From Parazoarcus communis SWub3 = DSM 12120 (GTDB lineage: Bacteria; Pseudomonadota; Gammaproteobacteria; Burkholderiales; Rhodocyclaceae), in assembly GCF_003226565.1 (NCBI RefSeq), contig NZ_QKOE01000002.1, positions 62,001 to 126,000 on the forward strand: a DNA stretch of 64,000 nucleotides, read 5' to 3'. The notes beneath the pieces were generated by a model that saw nothing but the letters and a program-made list of their open reading frames with translations, ran no database searches and was not told the DNA's origin. A program made the position numbers and the translations under genes. Shown here piece by piece: positions 8,941 to 19,824 of this stretch; the stretch's first letter is position 1, and each line of letters starts with the position of its first letter.

Positions 8941-11900
8941 TCAATCCCCTCCGCGACGCAAGTCGAGAAACTCCCTCAGGTGACGCCCGGTGTGCGAAGC
9001 CGGTATCGCCATTGCCACCTCGGGCGGCCCTTCAGCCACCACCCGGCCACCTCCATCCCCACCTTCCGGCCCCAGGTCGATCAACCAGTCGGCCTCGGCC
9101 ATCACGTCCAGGTCATGCTCGATCACCAGCACGGTATGGCCGGCATCAGTCAGCCTGTGCAGCACATGGATCAACTTATCCACATCGGCCATGTGCAAGC
9201 CCACCGTCGGCTCATCCAGCACATAAAGGCTGTGCTTGTCGGCCGGCAAGGGTACGCCTCCGGTATCGCTCGCCTCTCCTGGACGTCTGCGCACCTTGGC
9301 AAGCTCGGTCACCAGTTTGATGCGCTGCGCCTCTCCGCCCGACAAGGTCGGACTGGGCTGCCCCAGGGTCAGGTAACCCAGGCCGACATCCTGCAGCAGC
9401 TGCAAGGGGTGGGCGATTGCCGGATGTGCGGCGAAAAAGCCCACCGCTTCGTCTACCGGCATCGCCAGAACCTCGGCCACGGTCTTGTCGCGCCAGCGCA
9501 CTGACAATGTTTCCGGGTTGAAACGTGCGCCACCACAGGCTTCGCAAGGGGTCTTCACATCGGGCAGGAAATTCATCTCCACCGTCGTCTGACCCGCACC
9601 ATCGCATACCGGACACCGCCCAGCCCCGGTATTGAAGGAGAAGCGCGATGCATTCCAGCCCCGGGTACGGGCGTCGAAGGTGTCGGCAAACAGCTTGCGG
9701 ATCGCATCCCAGAAACCCACATAGGTTGCCGGGCAGGAGCGTGGCGTCTTGCCGATGGGCGTCTGGTCCACTTCCAGCACGCGACCAACCTGCTGCCAGC
9801 CCTGCAGCGCACGGCAACCCACCAGCGGCTGATCCACCTCGTCCGGTTGCGCCTGACCTCTCCGCCGCGCCCGCGTCGCCTCCGGATCGCCCAGACGGGC
9901 ACGCAAGTTGGCATGGATCACATCGCGCGCCAGCGAGGACTTGCCCGACCCGGACACGCCGGTCACCACCGTCAGCCGTGCCAAGGGAATTTGCACCGTC
10001 ACATCGCTCAGGTTGTGCAGATCGGCCCCCTCCACCCGGATCGCCGGATGACGCTCAGCCACCTCACGGCGTGGTCGCATCGGATGCTGCAAGGGCTGAC
10101 GGAAGCAAGCGCCGGTCGCCGACTCCGGCGCGGCCAGCAAGGCTGCCACGTCACCTTCGGCCACCACCCGGCCACCGCGCACCCCCGCACCCGGACCAAG
10201 GTCGATGACATGATCGGCACGGCGGATGGTGTCCTCATCATGCTCCACCACCAGCAGGGTGTTGCCACGGTCGCGCAAGGCCTCCAGCGTGTCGAGCAAC
10301 AGACGGTTGTCACGCGGATGCAGGCCAATGGTCGGCTCGTCGAGGATATAGCAGACGCCACGCAAGTTGGAGCCCAGCTGGGCCGCCAGCCGGATGCGCT
10401 GAGCCTCGCCCCCGGACAAGGTCGGTGCAGCCCGGTCCAGTGCGAGGTAGCCCAACCCGACGTGACGGAGAAAATCCAGCCGGCCACGGATCTCGCTGAT
10501 CAGATCGCGGGCAATATCGGTTTCGCGTGCATTCAGTTCCAATTCACTGAAGAAGCCCGCTGCCTTATCCACCGGCAACGCAGCCAGCTGATGCAGGCCG
10601 CGGTCACGGAAGCGCACTGCACGCGCAACCGGATTCAGGCGCGCACCTTCACAGGCCGGACAGGCTTCGTCCTCGCTCACCATCTCTTCGGCATCACCCA
10701 GATCGAGCGCATCCGGATCCTCGATCCGGCTGGTGGTCTTCAGGCCGGTGCCATAACATTTCGGACACCAGCCATGTTTGGCGTTGTACGAGAACAGGCG
10801 CGGATCCGGCTCCGGAAAACCCGTGCCGCAATCCGGGCAGGCACGCAGCGTCGAAAAGGTGACCGGCTGGGCGCCAAGCTTACCCAGTTCCAGCACCTTC
10901 AACACACCCTTGCCGTGCTCGAGCGCGACCTGCACGAACTCGCGCAGTGTGGTTTCCGACGCCGGCTGCACCACCACCATGCCAACCGGCAACTCGATGG
11001 TGTGTTCCTTGTAGCGATCCAGCCGTGGCCACTTGGCAGTCGGCAGGTACTCGCCATCGACGCGCAACTGGGTGTGCCCCTTTCCGCGTGCCCATTTCGC
11101 AAGATCGGTATACAAACCCTTGCGGTTACTGACCAGCGGCGCCAGCACTTCGACCGATGTATCACGGTGTTCACGCAGGATCTGGCCGACAATGGCCTCG
11201 AAGCTTTGCGGCGTGACCGGCACATTGCAGTCGGGGCAGTACTGGGTGCCAAGCTTGACGTACATCAGGCGCAGGAAGGGATGGATCTCGGTCAGCGTCG
11301 CTACCGTGCTCTTGCGCCCGCCACGGCTGGTACGCTGCTCGATCGCCACCGTGGGCGGAATGCCGAACAGGCCATCCACATCCGGACGGCTTGCCGGTTG
11401 CACGAACTGGCGCGCATAGGCATTGAGCGACTCCAGATAGCGACGCTGCCCCTCGCCAAACACGATGTCGAAAGCCAGTGTGGATTTGCCCGAGCCAGAC
11501 AAGCCCGTCACCACGGTGAAACGGTCACGTGGAATCGACACGCTGATGTTCTTCAGATTGTGCTCACGGGCATGGCGGATCTCGATCTCGGGTGCCGCCA
11601 GCGTCCGATAAGCAACCGCTGGCTCGGCCAGGATCAAAGGTGCCGCCCGTGTTCGCGCCAGCGCTTCGGCGTAGTCGCGCAAGGCTGCAGCAGTGTGCGA
11701 CAGCCGATGCGCGCGCAGCACGTCCACCGGGCCCTCGGCCACGATCTGTCCACCCGCCTCGCCTCCTTCCGGCCCCAGGTCGATGATCCAGTCGGCGGCT
11801 GCAATCACATCGAGATTGTGCTCGATGACGATCAGCGAATGCCCCGCCTGCAACAGCTTGTCGAAGGCGCCCAGCAAGGTGGCGACATCCTCGAAATGCA

Positions 11901-14556
11901 GGCCGGTAGTCGGTTCGTCGAACAGGAAGAGCAGACCGGGCTCCACCTTGTCCACAAATTTCTCAACAAGGTTATCCACAGGCCGGACCTTGCGCGCGGA
12001 CTTCTTCTGCGCCGCCTCGGCAAGATGACCTGCCAGCTTCAGGCGCTGCGCCTCGCCACCGGACAAGGTCGGCACCGGTTGCCCCAAGCGCAGGTAATCC
12101 AGCCCGACATCAGCCAACGGCGCCAGTGCAGCCAGTACCTTGGGCTGATCATCAAAAAACTGCAGCGCCTCACGCACCGTCATGTCCAGCACATCTGCAA
12201 CCGACTTGCCACGCCACTGCAACTCGAGGATTTCCGGGCGATAGCGCTTGCCATCGCAATCCGGACAACGCAGCCACACATCGGACAGGAACTGCATCTC
12301 GACATGCTCGAAACCCGAACCGGTACAGGTCGGGCAACGACCGTGGCCCGAGTTGAAACTGAAGGTGCCCGGCGAATAGCCACGCTCCTTGGCCTGCGGC
12401 AGTGCGGCGTACAGGTTGCGGATCGAATCCCAGGCACCCACATAGCTCACGGGATTGGAACGCGAACTCTTGCCGATCGCCGACTGATCGACCATCACCA
12501 CACCACGCAACTTATCCACACCTTCGAGGCGCTCGAATGCCCCCGGCGTCTCGACGGCCTCGCCAAAATGTTTGGCCAGTGCCGGATACAGTACGTCCTG
12601 GATCAGCGTCGACTTGCCCGACCCCGATACGCCCGTCAGACAGGTCATGCGGCCGAGCGGAAAATCCACCGTCAGGTTGCGCAGATTGTGCTCGCAGGCC
12701 CCGACAAGACGCAGCCGCGGCGTGTCATCGCAAACCGGTCGCGGCGGACGCTGCACATCGATACGCTTGCTGCCAGCCAGCCAGGGCCCGGTAATGGAGT
12801 CAGGATTGGCGGTGATTTCGGCCGGCGTGCCGCGCGCAACGATATTGCCGCCACGCTCGCCCGGCCCCGGTCCGATCTCCAGCAGTTCATCCGCAGCCAC
12901 CATCACCTGCGGGTCGTGCTCCACCACCACCAGGGTATTGCCGGCATCGCGCAGACGCGTCATCACCCCAAGAATCCGCCCGATATCACGCGGATGCAGG
13001 CCGATCGACGGCTCATCGAGCACGAACAGGGTATTCACCAGCGAGGTACCCAGCGCCGTCGTCAGGTTGATGCGCTGCACTTCACCGCCCGACAAGGTGC
13101 GTGACTGCCGGTCCAGGGTCAGGTACCCCAGTCCCACATCGGCCAGATAGGTCAGCCGGCTGCGGATCTCGCCCAGCACCAGTTCAGTCGCCTCATCGGC
13201 GATTCCCGGAAAGACCAGCGCATCCACGGCCTGACGGATACGATCCACCGGCAGCGCCATCAACTGGTGTATCGCCAGGCCCGGACCATCCTGCATCGGC
13301 AAGCGCCACAACAGCGCTTCGGGTTTGAGTCGGGCACCGTGGCAAGCCGGACATTCGGTGTAGCTGCGATAACGCGACAGCAGCACCCGGATGTGCATCT
13401 TGTAAGCCTTGGTCTCGAGCCAGGCAAAGAAGTGACGCACGCCATACCAGTAGCGCGGCCAGGAGCTGTCCCAGTTCTTCCACTTCTCGTCGCCTTCCAG
13501 CACCCAGCGCCGGTGCTCCGGCGGCAGGTCGCGGAAAGGAATGTCCATCGCCACCCCGGCCTTCTTCGCCATCTTGGCCAGGTCCTGCTGACATTCCTTG
13601 TAGCTCTCGGTCTGCCAGGGTTTGATCGCGCCTTCGGCCAGAGTCTTGGACTCATCCGGCACCACCAGCCCGAAATCCACCCCGATCACCCGACCGAAAC
13701 CCCGGCAGGTCTCGCACGCACCGATTGCCGAATTGAACGAGAACAGACCCGGGCTGGGGTCGTTGTAATGAATGTCGCAGTCGGCACAGTGCAGCCCATC
13801 GGAGTAGCGCCAGGCCACCTCCCCCTGCACCACGCCGTCACCACTGGCAAACACGGTCAGCCGTCCATGCCCCAGCCGCAAGGCAGCTTCCAGCGCTTCT
13901 GCCAGGCGTGACGGCTCTGCTGACGACAAGCGGAAACGGTCTTGCACCACCTGCAGCACATCTCCATCGCTACCTTCGTCCCGGCGGTGGATGCGGGTGT
14001 AGCCCTGTACATTGAGCAAGGCGGTGACTTCAGCCTCGGTGTAGGCCTTCGGTATCGTCACTGCAAAACAGATCACCAGTCGCGGATCACCCGCCGCCGC
14101 ACAGCGTTGCTGCAGATCTGCCGCAATGCTGTCTGTGGAATCCCGACGTACCGGCTCACCGCAACTGCGACAATGCAGACGCGCGGCACGTGCATACAGC
14201 AGCTTGAAATGGTCGGCGAGCTCGGTCATCGTGCCCACCGTCGAGCGCGAGGTCCTTACCTGGCTGGTCTGATCGATCGCAATCGCCGGCGGCACGCCCT
14301 CGATACGATCCACCTGCGGCTTGTCCATCCGGTCCAGAAACTGCCGCGCATACGGCGAAAAGGTCTCGACATAGCGACGCTGACCCTCGGCATACAAGGT
14401 ATCGAACACCAGCGAGGACTTGCCGGAGCCGGACACCCCGGTCACTACCGTCAGCTGGTTGAGGGGCAGATCGAGCGACAGATTGCGCAGATTGTTCTGG
14501 CGCGCACCGCGGATGCGGATGGCGTCAGGGGTGGAACGGGGATCAGCTTCGGACAT
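8941..14556 (-). CDS. uvrA: Tandem (double-length) UvrA-type excinuclease ATPase
   Basis: At 1,871 residues this is about twice the length of a normal UvrA (about 940) and contains two complete UvrA units in one chain. There are four Walker A motifs: [13 protein letters not shown] (about residue 39), [26 protein letters not shown] and [13 protein letters not shown]. Four LSGGE(V/A)QR signatures and four DEP(S/T) Walker B segments are present. Each unit has its own CxxC zinc-finger pairs (for example CADC/CETC and CPTC/CPDC in the first, CPDC/CPKC and CPVC/CEAC in the second). UvrA scans DNA for bulky lesions and loads UvrB in nucleotide excision repair. Long UvrA fusions are known in betaproteobacteria, normally beside a standard uvrA elsewhere. 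A charged insertion (about [17 protein letters not shown]) lies before the second Walker B. Confidence 0.93.
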   Translation of the reverse strand: MSEADPRSTPDAIRIRGARQNNLRNLSLDLPLNQLTVVTGVSGSGKSSLVFDTLYAEGQRRYVETFSPYARQFLDRMDKPQVDRIEGVPPAIAIDQTSQVRTSRSTVGTMTELADHFKLLYARAARLHCRSCGEPVRRDSTDSIAADLQQRCAAAGDPRLVICFAVTIPKAYTEAEVTALLNVQGYTRIHRRDEGSDGDVLQVVQDRFRLSSAEPSRLAEALEAALRLGHGRLTVFASGDGVVQGEVAWRYSDGLHCADCDIHYNDPSPGLFSFNSAIGACETCRGFGRVIGVDFGLVVPDESKTLAEGAIKPWQTESYKECQQDLAKMAKKAGVAMDIPFRDLPPEHRRWVLEGDEKWKNWDSSWPRYWYGVRHFFAWLETKAYKMHIRVLLSRYRSYTECPACHGARLKPEALLWRLPMQDGPGLAIHQLMALPVDRIRQAVDALVFPGIADEATELVLGEIRSRLTYLADVGLGYLTLDRQSRTLSGGEVQRINLTTALGTSLVNTLFVLDEPSIGLHPRDIGRILGVMTRLRDAGNTLVVVEHDPQVMVAADELLEIGPGPGERGGNIVARGTPAEITANPDSITGPWLAGSKRIDVQRPPRPVCDDTPRLRLVGACEHNLRNLTVDFPLGRMTCLTGVSGSGKSTLIQDVLYPALAKHFGEAVETPGAFERLEGVDKLRGVVMVDQSAIGKSSRSNPVSYVGAWDSIRNLYAALPQAKERGYSPGTFSFNSGHGRCPTCTGSGFEHVEMQFLSDVWLRCPDCDGKRYRPEILELQWRGKSVADVLDMTVREALQFFDDQPKVLAALAPLADVGLDYLRLGQPVPTLSGGEAQRLKLAGHLAEAAQKKSARKVRPVDNLVEKFVDKVEPGLLFLFDEPTTGLHFEDVATLLGAFDKLLQAGHSLIVIEHNLDVIAAADWIIDLGPEGGEAGGQIVAEGPVDVLRAHRLSHTAAALRDYAEALARTRAAPLILAEPAVAYRTLAAPEIEIRHAREHNLKNISVSIPRDRFTVVTGLSGSGKSTLAFDIVFGEGQRRYLESLNAYARQFVQPASRPDVDGLFGIPPTVAIEQRTSRGGRKSTVATLTEIHPFLRLMYVKLGTQYCPDCNVPVTPQSFEAIVGQILREHRDTSVEVLAPLVSNRKGLYTDLAKWARGKGHTQLRVDGEYLPTAKWPRLDRYKEHTIELPVGMVVVQPASETTLREFVQVALEHGKGVLKVLELGKLGAQPVTFSTLRACPDCGTGFPEPDPRLFSYNAKHGWCPKCYGTGLKTTSRIEDPDALDLGDAEEMVSEDEACPACEGARLNPVARAVRFRDRGLHQLAALPVDKAAGFFSELELNARETDIARDLISEIRGRLDFLRHVGLGYLALDRAAPTLSGGEAQRIRLAAQLGSNLRGVCYILDEPTIGLHPRDNRLLLDTLEALRDRGNTLLVVEHDEDTIRRADHVIDLGPGAGVRGGRVVAEGDVAALLAAPESATGACFRQPLQHPMRPRREVAERHPAIRVEGADLHNLSDVTVQIPLARLTVVTGVSGSGKSSLARDVIHANLRARLGDPEATRARRRGQAQPDEVDQPLVGCRALQGWQQVGRVLEVDQTPIGKTPRSCPATYVGFWDAIRKLFADTFDARTRGWNASRFSFNTGAGRCPVCDGAGQTTVEMNFLPDVKTPCEACGGARFNPETLSVRWRDKTVAEVLAMPVDEAVGFFAAHPAIAHPLQLLQDVGLGYLTLGQPSPTLSGGEAQRIKLVTELAKVRRRPGEASDTGGVPLPADKHSLYVLDEPTVGLHMADVDKLIHVLHRLTDAGHTVLVIEHDLDVMAEADWLIDLGPEGGDGGGRVVAEGPPEVAMAIPASHTGRHLREFLDLRRGGD

Positions 14557-14693
14557 GGGAATGGGGAAATCGGTGGCAGGACGCTATTGTAGGTGCGTCA
14601 GCCCTGCCCGCCATGGCTTGATCCCCGAAACCGCGGCGGACCGTTTGGTGACGACTTGAAAAGTCACCGCCTCCCGCGGCCCCAGGTCAGGAT

Positions 14694-15119
14694 TTACTGC
14701 TCCGCGGCAGCATCATCCGGCCGCTTTCGCACCGCATCAACCACGTCCTTGCCCGCATCCTTGAGTTTCAGCGCAGCTTCACGGGTGGCGTCGGCAATGC
14801 GCCGGGCGGCCTGTTCGGCGGCCTCCTTGGCATCGCGGGCGGACTCGCTGGCCACACCGGCGGCTTCAGAAGCCTGTTCACTGCCCGCTTCAACCTTTTC
14901 GGTCGCGGTTGCGGTCACCGCCTCGACGATGGCCTTGCCCGCCTCACCCGCCTTCTGTGCCGCCTCGCCAGCCTTGTCCAGCGCTTCCTTTGCGGCAGTG
15001 GCTGCCTCCTTGGCGGAACGTTCGGCCTTTTCGGTCGGGGTTTCCTGCGCACAACCGGCAAGTAGCAGGGCAGTCAGGGACAGGGCGGCGAGGTAAGGGG
15101 ATTTCATCGACTTCAACAT
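14694..15119 (-). CDS. Small alanine-rich lipoprotein
   Basis: A 141-residue protein starts at the ATG at 15119 (an in-frame ATG at 15107 is also possible). A short lipoprotein signal ends in the lipobox LLAGC, after which the mature part is Ala/Glu/Lys-rich with a heptad-like pattern, consistent with a long amphipathic helix or coiled coil (AKEAATAAKEALDKAGEAAQ). It may be tethered to a membrane face and associate with lipid or peptidoglycan, but I do not recognise a family. It lies between uvrA and efp on the same strand. The presence of a proper lipobox makes a real gene likely. Confidence 0.72.
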   Translation of the reverse strand: MLKSMKSPYLAALSLTALLLAGCAQETPTEKAERSAKEAATAAKEALDKAGEAAQKAGEAGKAIVEAVTATATEKVEAGSEQASEAAGVASESARDAKEAAEQAARRIADATREAALKLKDAGKDVVDAVRKRPDDAAAEQ

Positions 15120-15188
15120 GGACGACACAAGGAACTGGGACGATACCGGATCAGACCCACAGAGACTGCAAACAAGTTCCGACAAATG

Positions 15189-15217
15189 AAAAAACAAGGG
15201 GCCCACTCGGGGCCCCT
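15189..15217 (-). terminator. Intrinsic terminator of efp
   Basis: On the minus strand an 8-bp GC stem (arms 15197-15204 and 15210-15217) is followed after three bases by a run of six T. It lies 20 bases after the efp stop codon. Confidence 0.88.
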
Positions 15218-15236
15218 GGCGAACACTGCGCGAGAA

Positions 15237-15794
15237 TTACTTCACGCGGTTCTTGTACTCGTCGGTACGCGTGTCGATTTCGATCTTGTCACCGATTTCG
15301 ACAAACGCCGGTACCGGCAGCTCGAAACCGGTGGAGATCTTGGCCGGCTTCATGACCTTGCCCGAGGTGTCGCCCTTGACGGCGGGTTCGGTGTAGATCA
15401 CTTCACGCACCACGCTGTTCGGCAGTTCAACCGAAATCGCCTTGCCGTTGTAGAACACCACTTCGCAGGCCAAGCCATCTTCCAGGTACTTCAGTGCATC
15501 GGTCATGTTCTCGGCTTCGACTTCGTACTGCTCGTAGTCGGCATCCATGAACACGTACATCGGATCGGCGAAGTAGGAGTAGGTGACTTCCTTGCGGTCG
15601 AGCTGAACCACTTCGAACTTGTCGTCGGCCTTGTAGACCGATTCCGACGGTGCGCCGGTGAGCAGGTTCTTGAGCTTCATCTTCACGACTGCAGCGTTGC
15701 GGCCGGACTTGTTGTATTCGGACTTCTGGACCACCAGCGGGTCGCTGCCGACCATGATGACGTTGCCGGAGCGGAGTTCCTGAGCGGTTTTCAT
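15237..15794 (-). CDS. efp: Elongation factor P
   Basis: This 185-residue, three-domain translation factor binds between the P and E sites and relieves ribosome stalling at polyproline stretches. The tip of the domain I loop reads NKSGRNAA with arginine at position 32, the arginine-type EF-P that is rhamnosylated by EarP rather than the lysine type modified by EpmA. The earP gene is the next gene upstream on the same strand, 67 bases away, which supports the assignment. The start at 15794 gives the standard family length. A strong terminator follows. Confidence 0.98.
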   Translation of the reverse strand: MKTAQELRSGNVIMVGSDPLVVQKSEYNKSGRNAAVVKMKLKNLLTGAPSESVYKADDKFEVVQLDRKEVTYSYFADPMYVFMDADYEQYEVEAENMTDALKYLEDGLACEVVFYNGKAISVELPNSVVREVIYTEPAVKGDTSGKVMKPAKISTGFELPVPAFVEIGDKIEIDTRTDEYKNRVK

Positions 15795-15861
15795 GCTGTT
15801 TCCCGAGAATTGGACGTCGCGGCAAAGGCCGCAGGACGGACTGAAATTTAGGCGCGGGATT

Positions 15862-17028
15862 CTACCCCGCCGTTCGCCCGCTGTGGGAACAGAATTTTGT
15901 CAAGGCCGTCGCAAGATCGTCACAAAGTGCAAGCTCGTCACACCAGCGCTCGGCATGGCCACGCAGTTCAGGCAGCACAGCGACGTAAGCCGACCATGCC
16001 TCTGCGGGCGTGCCAACGCCGTTCCAGGCCCGCCAGAAGGTGCGCAGCGCGATCTCTGCTTCCTTTCCCAGCCCCCTGCAATAACGGTCGAGAAATGCCT
16101 CGAGCTTGTCCAGGTGCACACCTTCATCCTGGTGGTAAATCTGCCACACCAGCGGCCGACCGGCCCATTGCGCCCGGACGAAGGAATCCTCGCCGCGGAC
16201 AAAGTTCAGGTCGCAGGCCCACAGCAGGCGGTCGTAGGCCGATGGCTCGGAAAACGGCAGCACCTGCACACGCAGGCTGTCCAGCTGAACATGATCGCCG
16301 GCCTTGATCCGTTCGCGACCGAGGGCTCGGGCAAGATCGGGCAACACCCGTCCTTCAGGTACCAGCACCACGACCGGCGTCCCGGACTGCTGCCACTGCT
16401 CGAGCAACCGCGGCAGATCAGGCTGCTCATAGGCAAACAGCGAGACCAGCAAGGCCTCGGCAGGCAGATCGGCAAGCCCCATGGCCGCCAACCAGGCGGG
16501 GGCCGCCCTGCCTTGCGCGCGAAACGCTGCACGTTCGGCAAGCAGGTCGCACTCACGCAACAGACCGCCGGTCTTGGGATCGAATCCCGGAAAGAAGAAA
16601 TGCTTGGTCAAGGGCAGCCGGGGATGCGGCGACCCCAGTCCATGACACGCCTCCACCCAGGGTTCGGCCGACAGGTACTCAAGGTTGATCCATTGCGGTG
16701 CCGGCACCCTCCTCGCCATCTTGTCGATGTAGGACGCAGGCAATTCGCAGGCAAAGGCTTCGATCACCACATCCGCGGCGTCCACCTCGGGAAAGTCGTC
16801 CCTCCAGTGACGCAGACGGACACCATCGACGATGGAATCCGGCATTTCAGCCGCGGGCACCAGGCGTCGGAGCGCTGCCCAGTCATCCACCCAGAGTGTC
16901 GGCTGCAGCCCGTGTTCACTTGACAAACAGCGCGCAAGCCGCCAGCACACGCCGATATCCCCAAAATTATCCACAACCCGGCAGAAGATCGCCCATTGTG
17001 CAATGCGACATGGGTCAGAAAAGCTCAT
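15862..17028 (-). CDS. earP: EF-P arginine rhamnosyltransferase EarP
   Basis: EarP (DUF2331 family) transfers rhamnose from dTDP-L-rhamnose to Arg32 of EF-P, activating it. The N-terminal signature [18 protein letters not shown] contains the conserved aspartates (D20, D24 counted from the ATG at 17028). The nucleotide-sugar site motif [18 protein letters not shown] is near the C-terminus. The length of 388 residues is normal. The ATG at 17028 is chosen over a TTG four codons upstream. It is followed by efp, an arrangement seen in EarP-bearing betaproteobacteria and pseudomonads. Confidence 0.97.
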   Translation of the reverse strand: MSFSDPCRIAQWAIFCRVVDNFGDIGVCWRLARCLSSEHGLQPTLWVDDWAALRRLVPAAEMPDSIVDGVRLRHWRDDFPEVDAADVVIEAFACELPASYIDKMARRVPAPQWINLEYLSAEPWVEACHGLGSPHPRLPLTKHFFFPGFDPKTGGLLRECDLLAERAAFRAQGRAAPAWLAAMGLADLPAEALLVSLFAYEQPDLPRLLEQWQQSGTPVVVLVPEGRVLPDLARALGRERIKAGDHVQLDSLRVQVLPFSEPSAYDRLLWACDLNFVRGEDSFVRAQWAGRPLVWQIYHQDEGVHLDKLEAFLDRYCRGLGKEAEIALRTFWRAWNGVGTPAEAWSAYVAVLPELRGHAERWCDELALCDDLATALTKFCSHSGRTAG

Positions 17029-17039
17029 GACGGTGCACA

Positions 17040-17300
17040 ACTCATGGGAGCAAACCGGGAGAGCTTGTGGATAAAGGCTTCGCGACCGAAAGCGGTAAAA
17101 ATCATGGACATTTCATCCACACCTGTGAACAGTATTTATCAACCAAACCATCAAGCCCTGCATCGCATGAAGCGCCTGGGCAGAGCCAAGTTATCCACAG
17201 AAAACGGGGCACTGTTTACTTCTTTATCTTTATATTTAATAGAAACTTAGAACAACAAAACACTCGGCCTACGAGACCGCACCAACAGCAGTAAGCCGGA
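17040..17300. other. AT-rich intergenic region with DnaA boxes
   Basis: This gene-free stretch between earP and rsuA has two perfect DnaA boxes (TTATCCACA): one on the minus strand at 17066-17074 and one on the plus strand at 17191-17199. A third perfect box at 16967-16975 is inside earP, where it encodes the conserved VVDNFGD motif. The segment 17210-17255 is strongly AT-rich (for example TCTTTATCTTTATATTTAAT). It presumably holds the earP promoter. Whether the boxes work in replication control or DnaA titration is unknown. Confidence 0.5.
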
Positions 17301-17310
17301 AGCCATGCAG

Positions 17311-17338
17311 AAAAAAAGCCGGTCATCCTGGCCGGCTT
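17311..17338 (-). terminator. Intrinsic terminator of rsuA
   Basis: On the minus strand the stem AAGCCGGCC (17338-17330) pairs with GACCGGCTT (17324-17316), with one G-U pair and a five-base loop, and is followed by a T-run. It sits ten bases after the rsuA stop codon. Confidence 0.87.
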
Positions 17339-17348
17339 GTGTTCAGGT

Positions 17349-18080
17349 TCAGTACTCGGGGTGATCTGCCAGTTGCTGCAGATCCGCGGCTTCCAGGTAA
17401 CGCCATTGACCGGGAGCCAGCGCCGGATCCAGGATCAGGCCGCCAACCTGGGATCGATGCAGACCCTCTACCCGGTTGCCGGCAGCACCGATCATCCGCT
17501 TGACCTGGTGATACTTGCCCTCGCACAAAGTCAGCTGCAAGGTGTGGTCGCCCGTCTGGCTGCAGGCGACTGCAGCAACCACTTCGTTGTCCTCGTGCAG
17601 TTCGACACCGGCCAGCAGTTGCCGGACCAGGTCATCAGTCACGGGGTGCTTGAGCGTCACTTCATAAACCTTGGGCGTACGCTTCTTGCCCGAGCTCCAG
17701 TGGTGGATGAACTGACCATCGTCGGACAGCAGCAGCAGGCCGGTCGTGTCCTGGTCCAGCCGACCGACGCACTGCACGTTGATCGGCAAGAACTGCGGCG
17801 GCAGCAGACGGAACACGGCAGGGTGGAATGTCGGTTTGTGCGAACATTCGTAACCTGCCGGTTTATGCAGCATCAGGTAGCGTTGAGCGCGAAAGTGCCA
17901 GACTTCGTCATCGACGCTGAATTCCAGACCTGGAGAACCATTGCTGGAACCCGGATCGAAGTCGGCATTGGGGTCTTCACAGGGAACGCCGGCCACCGAA
18001 ACCAGGCCGGCACGAATGAGGGCCCGGCATTCCTTACGGCTGCCGAACCCTTGAGCATGGAGAAGTCGTTCGAGTTGCAT
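17349..18080 (-). CDS. rsuA: 16S rRNA pseudouridine synthase, RsuA family
   Basis: This 243-residue protein probably converts U516 of 16S rRNA to pseudouridine. An S4 RNA-binding domain occupies about residues 1-60 (MQLERLLHAQGFGSRKECRALIRAG). The catalytic domain follows with the RLDQDTTGLLLL motif that carries the catalytic aspartate, and the GKYHQVKRMIGAAGN motif. The ATG at 18080 begins directly at the S4 domain; an ATG three codons upstream (18089) is also possible. It is divergent from the AtaL-like gene with about 127 bases between them. Assignment to RsuA rather than RluB/E/F rests on the short form and general resemblance. Confidence 0.9.
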   Translation of the reverse strand: MQLERLLHAQGFGSRKECRALIRAGLVSVAGVPCEDPNADFDPGSSNGSPGLEFSVDDEVWHFRAQRYLMLHKPAGYECSHKPTFHPAVFRLLPPQFLPINVQCVGRLDQDTTGLLLLSDDGQFIHHWSSGKKRTPKVYEVTLKHPVTDDLVRQLLAGVELHEDNEVVAAVACSQTGDHTLQLTLCEGKYHQVKRMIGAAGNRVEGLHRSQVGGLILDPALAPGQWRYLEAADLQQLADHPEY

Positions 18081-18207
18081 GCCCGGCATGGTAGCGCAAG
18101 TACCTGTCGCATCAAGCCCTTGCAAGACTCCAGGGCACGTCAGACAAGACGGACGCCGGTCTTGTGCTCGGGGTAAACTATGCGTCCGACCGGTTCGGGA
18201 GTCCCTC

Positions 18208-18678
18208 TTGAAGTTCGAACACCTGATCGAGGTCAATGATCTCGCCAATCCCCTGCAATTCCGCCTCACCCGCGATGCCCTATGGTTCGGCCTGCTGTAC
18301 CGTGCCGAAGACGCACGCCCCTTTCTGCCAGGTCTCGATGCCTGCGTGATCCTGCAGCGCACCGACACCGTACTCACGCGGGAACTGCGCTTCGGTAGCG
18401 CGGTGATTCACGATGAAGTCACGCTGTGCCCACAGTCGTGGATACGCTTTGAATCCCGTGCGACCGAACAGCATGCAGGCGGCCGTCTGACCATCTCCAT
18501 CGAAGAGCCGCAGGTCGATGCCCTGTTCCTGCGCTTCAGCTATGTCACCACGCTGCCCGAGGGGGCCGGTAGCGAAGATGGCCAGTACGCGGACTTTGTC
18601 CGCTCCGCTTATCACGCCTCCGATCTCGATACCGTCCAGGTGATCCGCCGCCTGGCCGAGAACGGTCGCCCTCACTGA
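18208..18678 (+). CDS. AtaL-like (DUF1857) SRPBCC-fold protein, TTG start
   Basis: This 156-residue protein matches the DUF1857/AtaL-like family (MKFEHLIEVNDLANP at the N-terminus, DALWFGLLYRAEDARPFLPGLD, QYADFVRSAYHASD near the C-terminus). The fold is predicted to be SRPBCC-like, a hydrophobic ligand pocket; the biological role is not established. The start is set at a TTG at 18208 because GGGAG lies six bases upstream, the protein then begins exactly at the family N-terminus, and no in-frame ATG is nearby except one far upstream inside rsuA. It is followed after 68 bases by rdgC. Confidence 0.82.
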   Translation: MKFEHLIEVNDLANPLQFRLTRDALWFGLLYRAEDARPFLPGLDACVILQRTDTVLTRELRFGSAVIHDEVTLCPQSWIRFESRATEQHAGGRLTISIEEPQVDALFLRFSYVTTLPEGAGSEDGQYADFVRSAYHASDLDTVQVIRRLAENGRPH

Positions 18679-18746
18679 AACCTTTCACGATTCGCCGCCG
18701 GTTGCCAGGCAGCCGACGGCTTTCATTGCAAAACAGGAAAAAACCT

Positions 18747-19751
18747 ATGTGGTTCAAGAATCTGCAAATCTATCGCCTGCCCGCCAACTGGGACATGAGT
18801 ATCGAGAAACTCGAAGAACAGCTGGCGAAAAAGCCGTTCCATCCCTGCGGCAGTCAGGATATGGAAAGCCGGGGCTGGCTGTCACCGTTGGGCAACGATG
18901 TGCTCGTTCATGCGGTCGGTGGTCAGTGGCTGGTATCGCTTGGCTTCGAAAGCCGCCTGCTGCCCTCCTCGGTGGTCAAGCAGGTGGCCGACGAGCGTGC
19001 GGAAGAGCTGGCTGAACAGCAGGGTTACAAGCTTGGCCGCAAGCAGCTCAAGGAGTTGCGCGAGCAGATCACGCAAGAGCTGATGCCACGCGCCTTCACC
19101 CGCCGTCGTCGCATGTTTGCCTGGATCGATCCGGTGGGCGGCTGGCTGGTCATCGACGCTTCCAGCCCGGCACGTGCGGAAGATGTGCTCGAGCAGCTGC
19201 GCCATACCCTGGACAGCTTTCCCCTCACCCTCTTGCGTACCGAACGCTCGCCGATGTCGGCCATGGCCGACTGGCTGGCTGGCAACGAAGCGCCGGCGGG
19301 TTTCACCATCGATCAGGATTGCGAGCTGCGTTCGGTGACCGAGGACAAGGCAGCAGTGCGCTATGTCCGTCATTCCCTCGAAGGTGACGAGGTCAAGGGC
19401 CACCTCGAAGCCGGCAAGTTGCCAACCCGGCTGGCGCTGACGTTTGATGATCGCGTCAGCTTCGTGCTGACCGAGAAGCTCGAGATCAAGCGCCTGGATT
19501 TTCTCGATGTGGTCCGTGATCAGATCGAAGGTCAGGCAGAAGACGCCGAGATGCTGTTCAACGCCGAGTTTGCGCTGATGACTGGCGAACTGGGTCATCT
19601 GCTGCCGGCGGTGGTTGCTGCACTGGGTGGTGAGTTGAACAGCGATCCGATCTCGCAGGCACCGGTTGCGCCCACGCCAGTGCCTGCAGCGGCGACTGCG
19701 ATCAGCCCTGCTGCTGAGGCAAGTGCGGTGCCATACGACCCACCGTTCTGA
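18747..19751 (+). CDS. rdgC: Recombination-associated protein RdgC
   Basis: RdgC is a ring-forming DNA-binding protein that modulates RecA activity. The 334-residue sequence starts MWFKNLQIYRLP and keeps the family segments GWLSPLG, RAFTRRR and ERSPMSAM, with a non-conserved Ala/Pro-rich C-terminal tail. The ATG at 18747 is preceded by a purine-rich AGGAAAA stretch. It is convergent with gabD; the AT-rich DnaA-box region lies between them. Confidence 0.95.
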   Translation: MWFKNLQIYRLPANWDMSIEKLEEQLAKKPFHPCGSQDMESRGWLSPLGNDVLVHAVGGQWLVSLGFESRLLPSSVVKQVADERAEELAEQQGYKLGRKQLKELREQITQELMPRAFTRRRRMFAWIDPVGGWLVIDASSPARAEDVLEQLRHTLDSFPLTLLRTERSPMSAMADWLAGNEAPAGFTIDQDCELRSVTEDKAAVRYVRHSLEGDEVKGHLEAGKLPTRLALTFDDRVSFVLTEKLEIKRLDFLDVVRDQIEGQAEDAEMLFNAEFALMTGELGHLLPAVVAALGGELNSDPISQAPVAPTPVPAAATAISPAAEASAVPYDPPF

Positions 19752-19782
19752 TATCTGCCGACAGGCAGGCCCCATAAGTAGT

Positions 19783-19804
19783 GCTGCTGCCAGCAGGCGG
19801 CAGC
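19783..19804 (+). terminator. Possible rdgC terminator hairpin
   Basis: GCTGCTGCC (19783-19791) pairs with GGCGGCAGC (19796-19804), with one G-U pair and a four-base loop, 31 bases after the rdgC stop. Only a short TCTT follows, so termination efficiency is uncertain. Confidence 0.5.
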
Positions 19805-19824
19805 CCGTCTTAAAGGGTGTACAC

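Noticed and set aside
9176-12520. DnaA boxes inside uvrA at 9176 and 12512
   Set aside because: They encode Val-Asp-Lys in conserved UvrA positions, so coding constraint explains them.
9847-13104. Open frame of 1,085 codons on the plus strand
   Set aside because: It lies fully antisense to uvrA, has low-complexity Arg/Gln/His-rich composition and no family resemblance; long antisense frames are expected in GC-rich genes.
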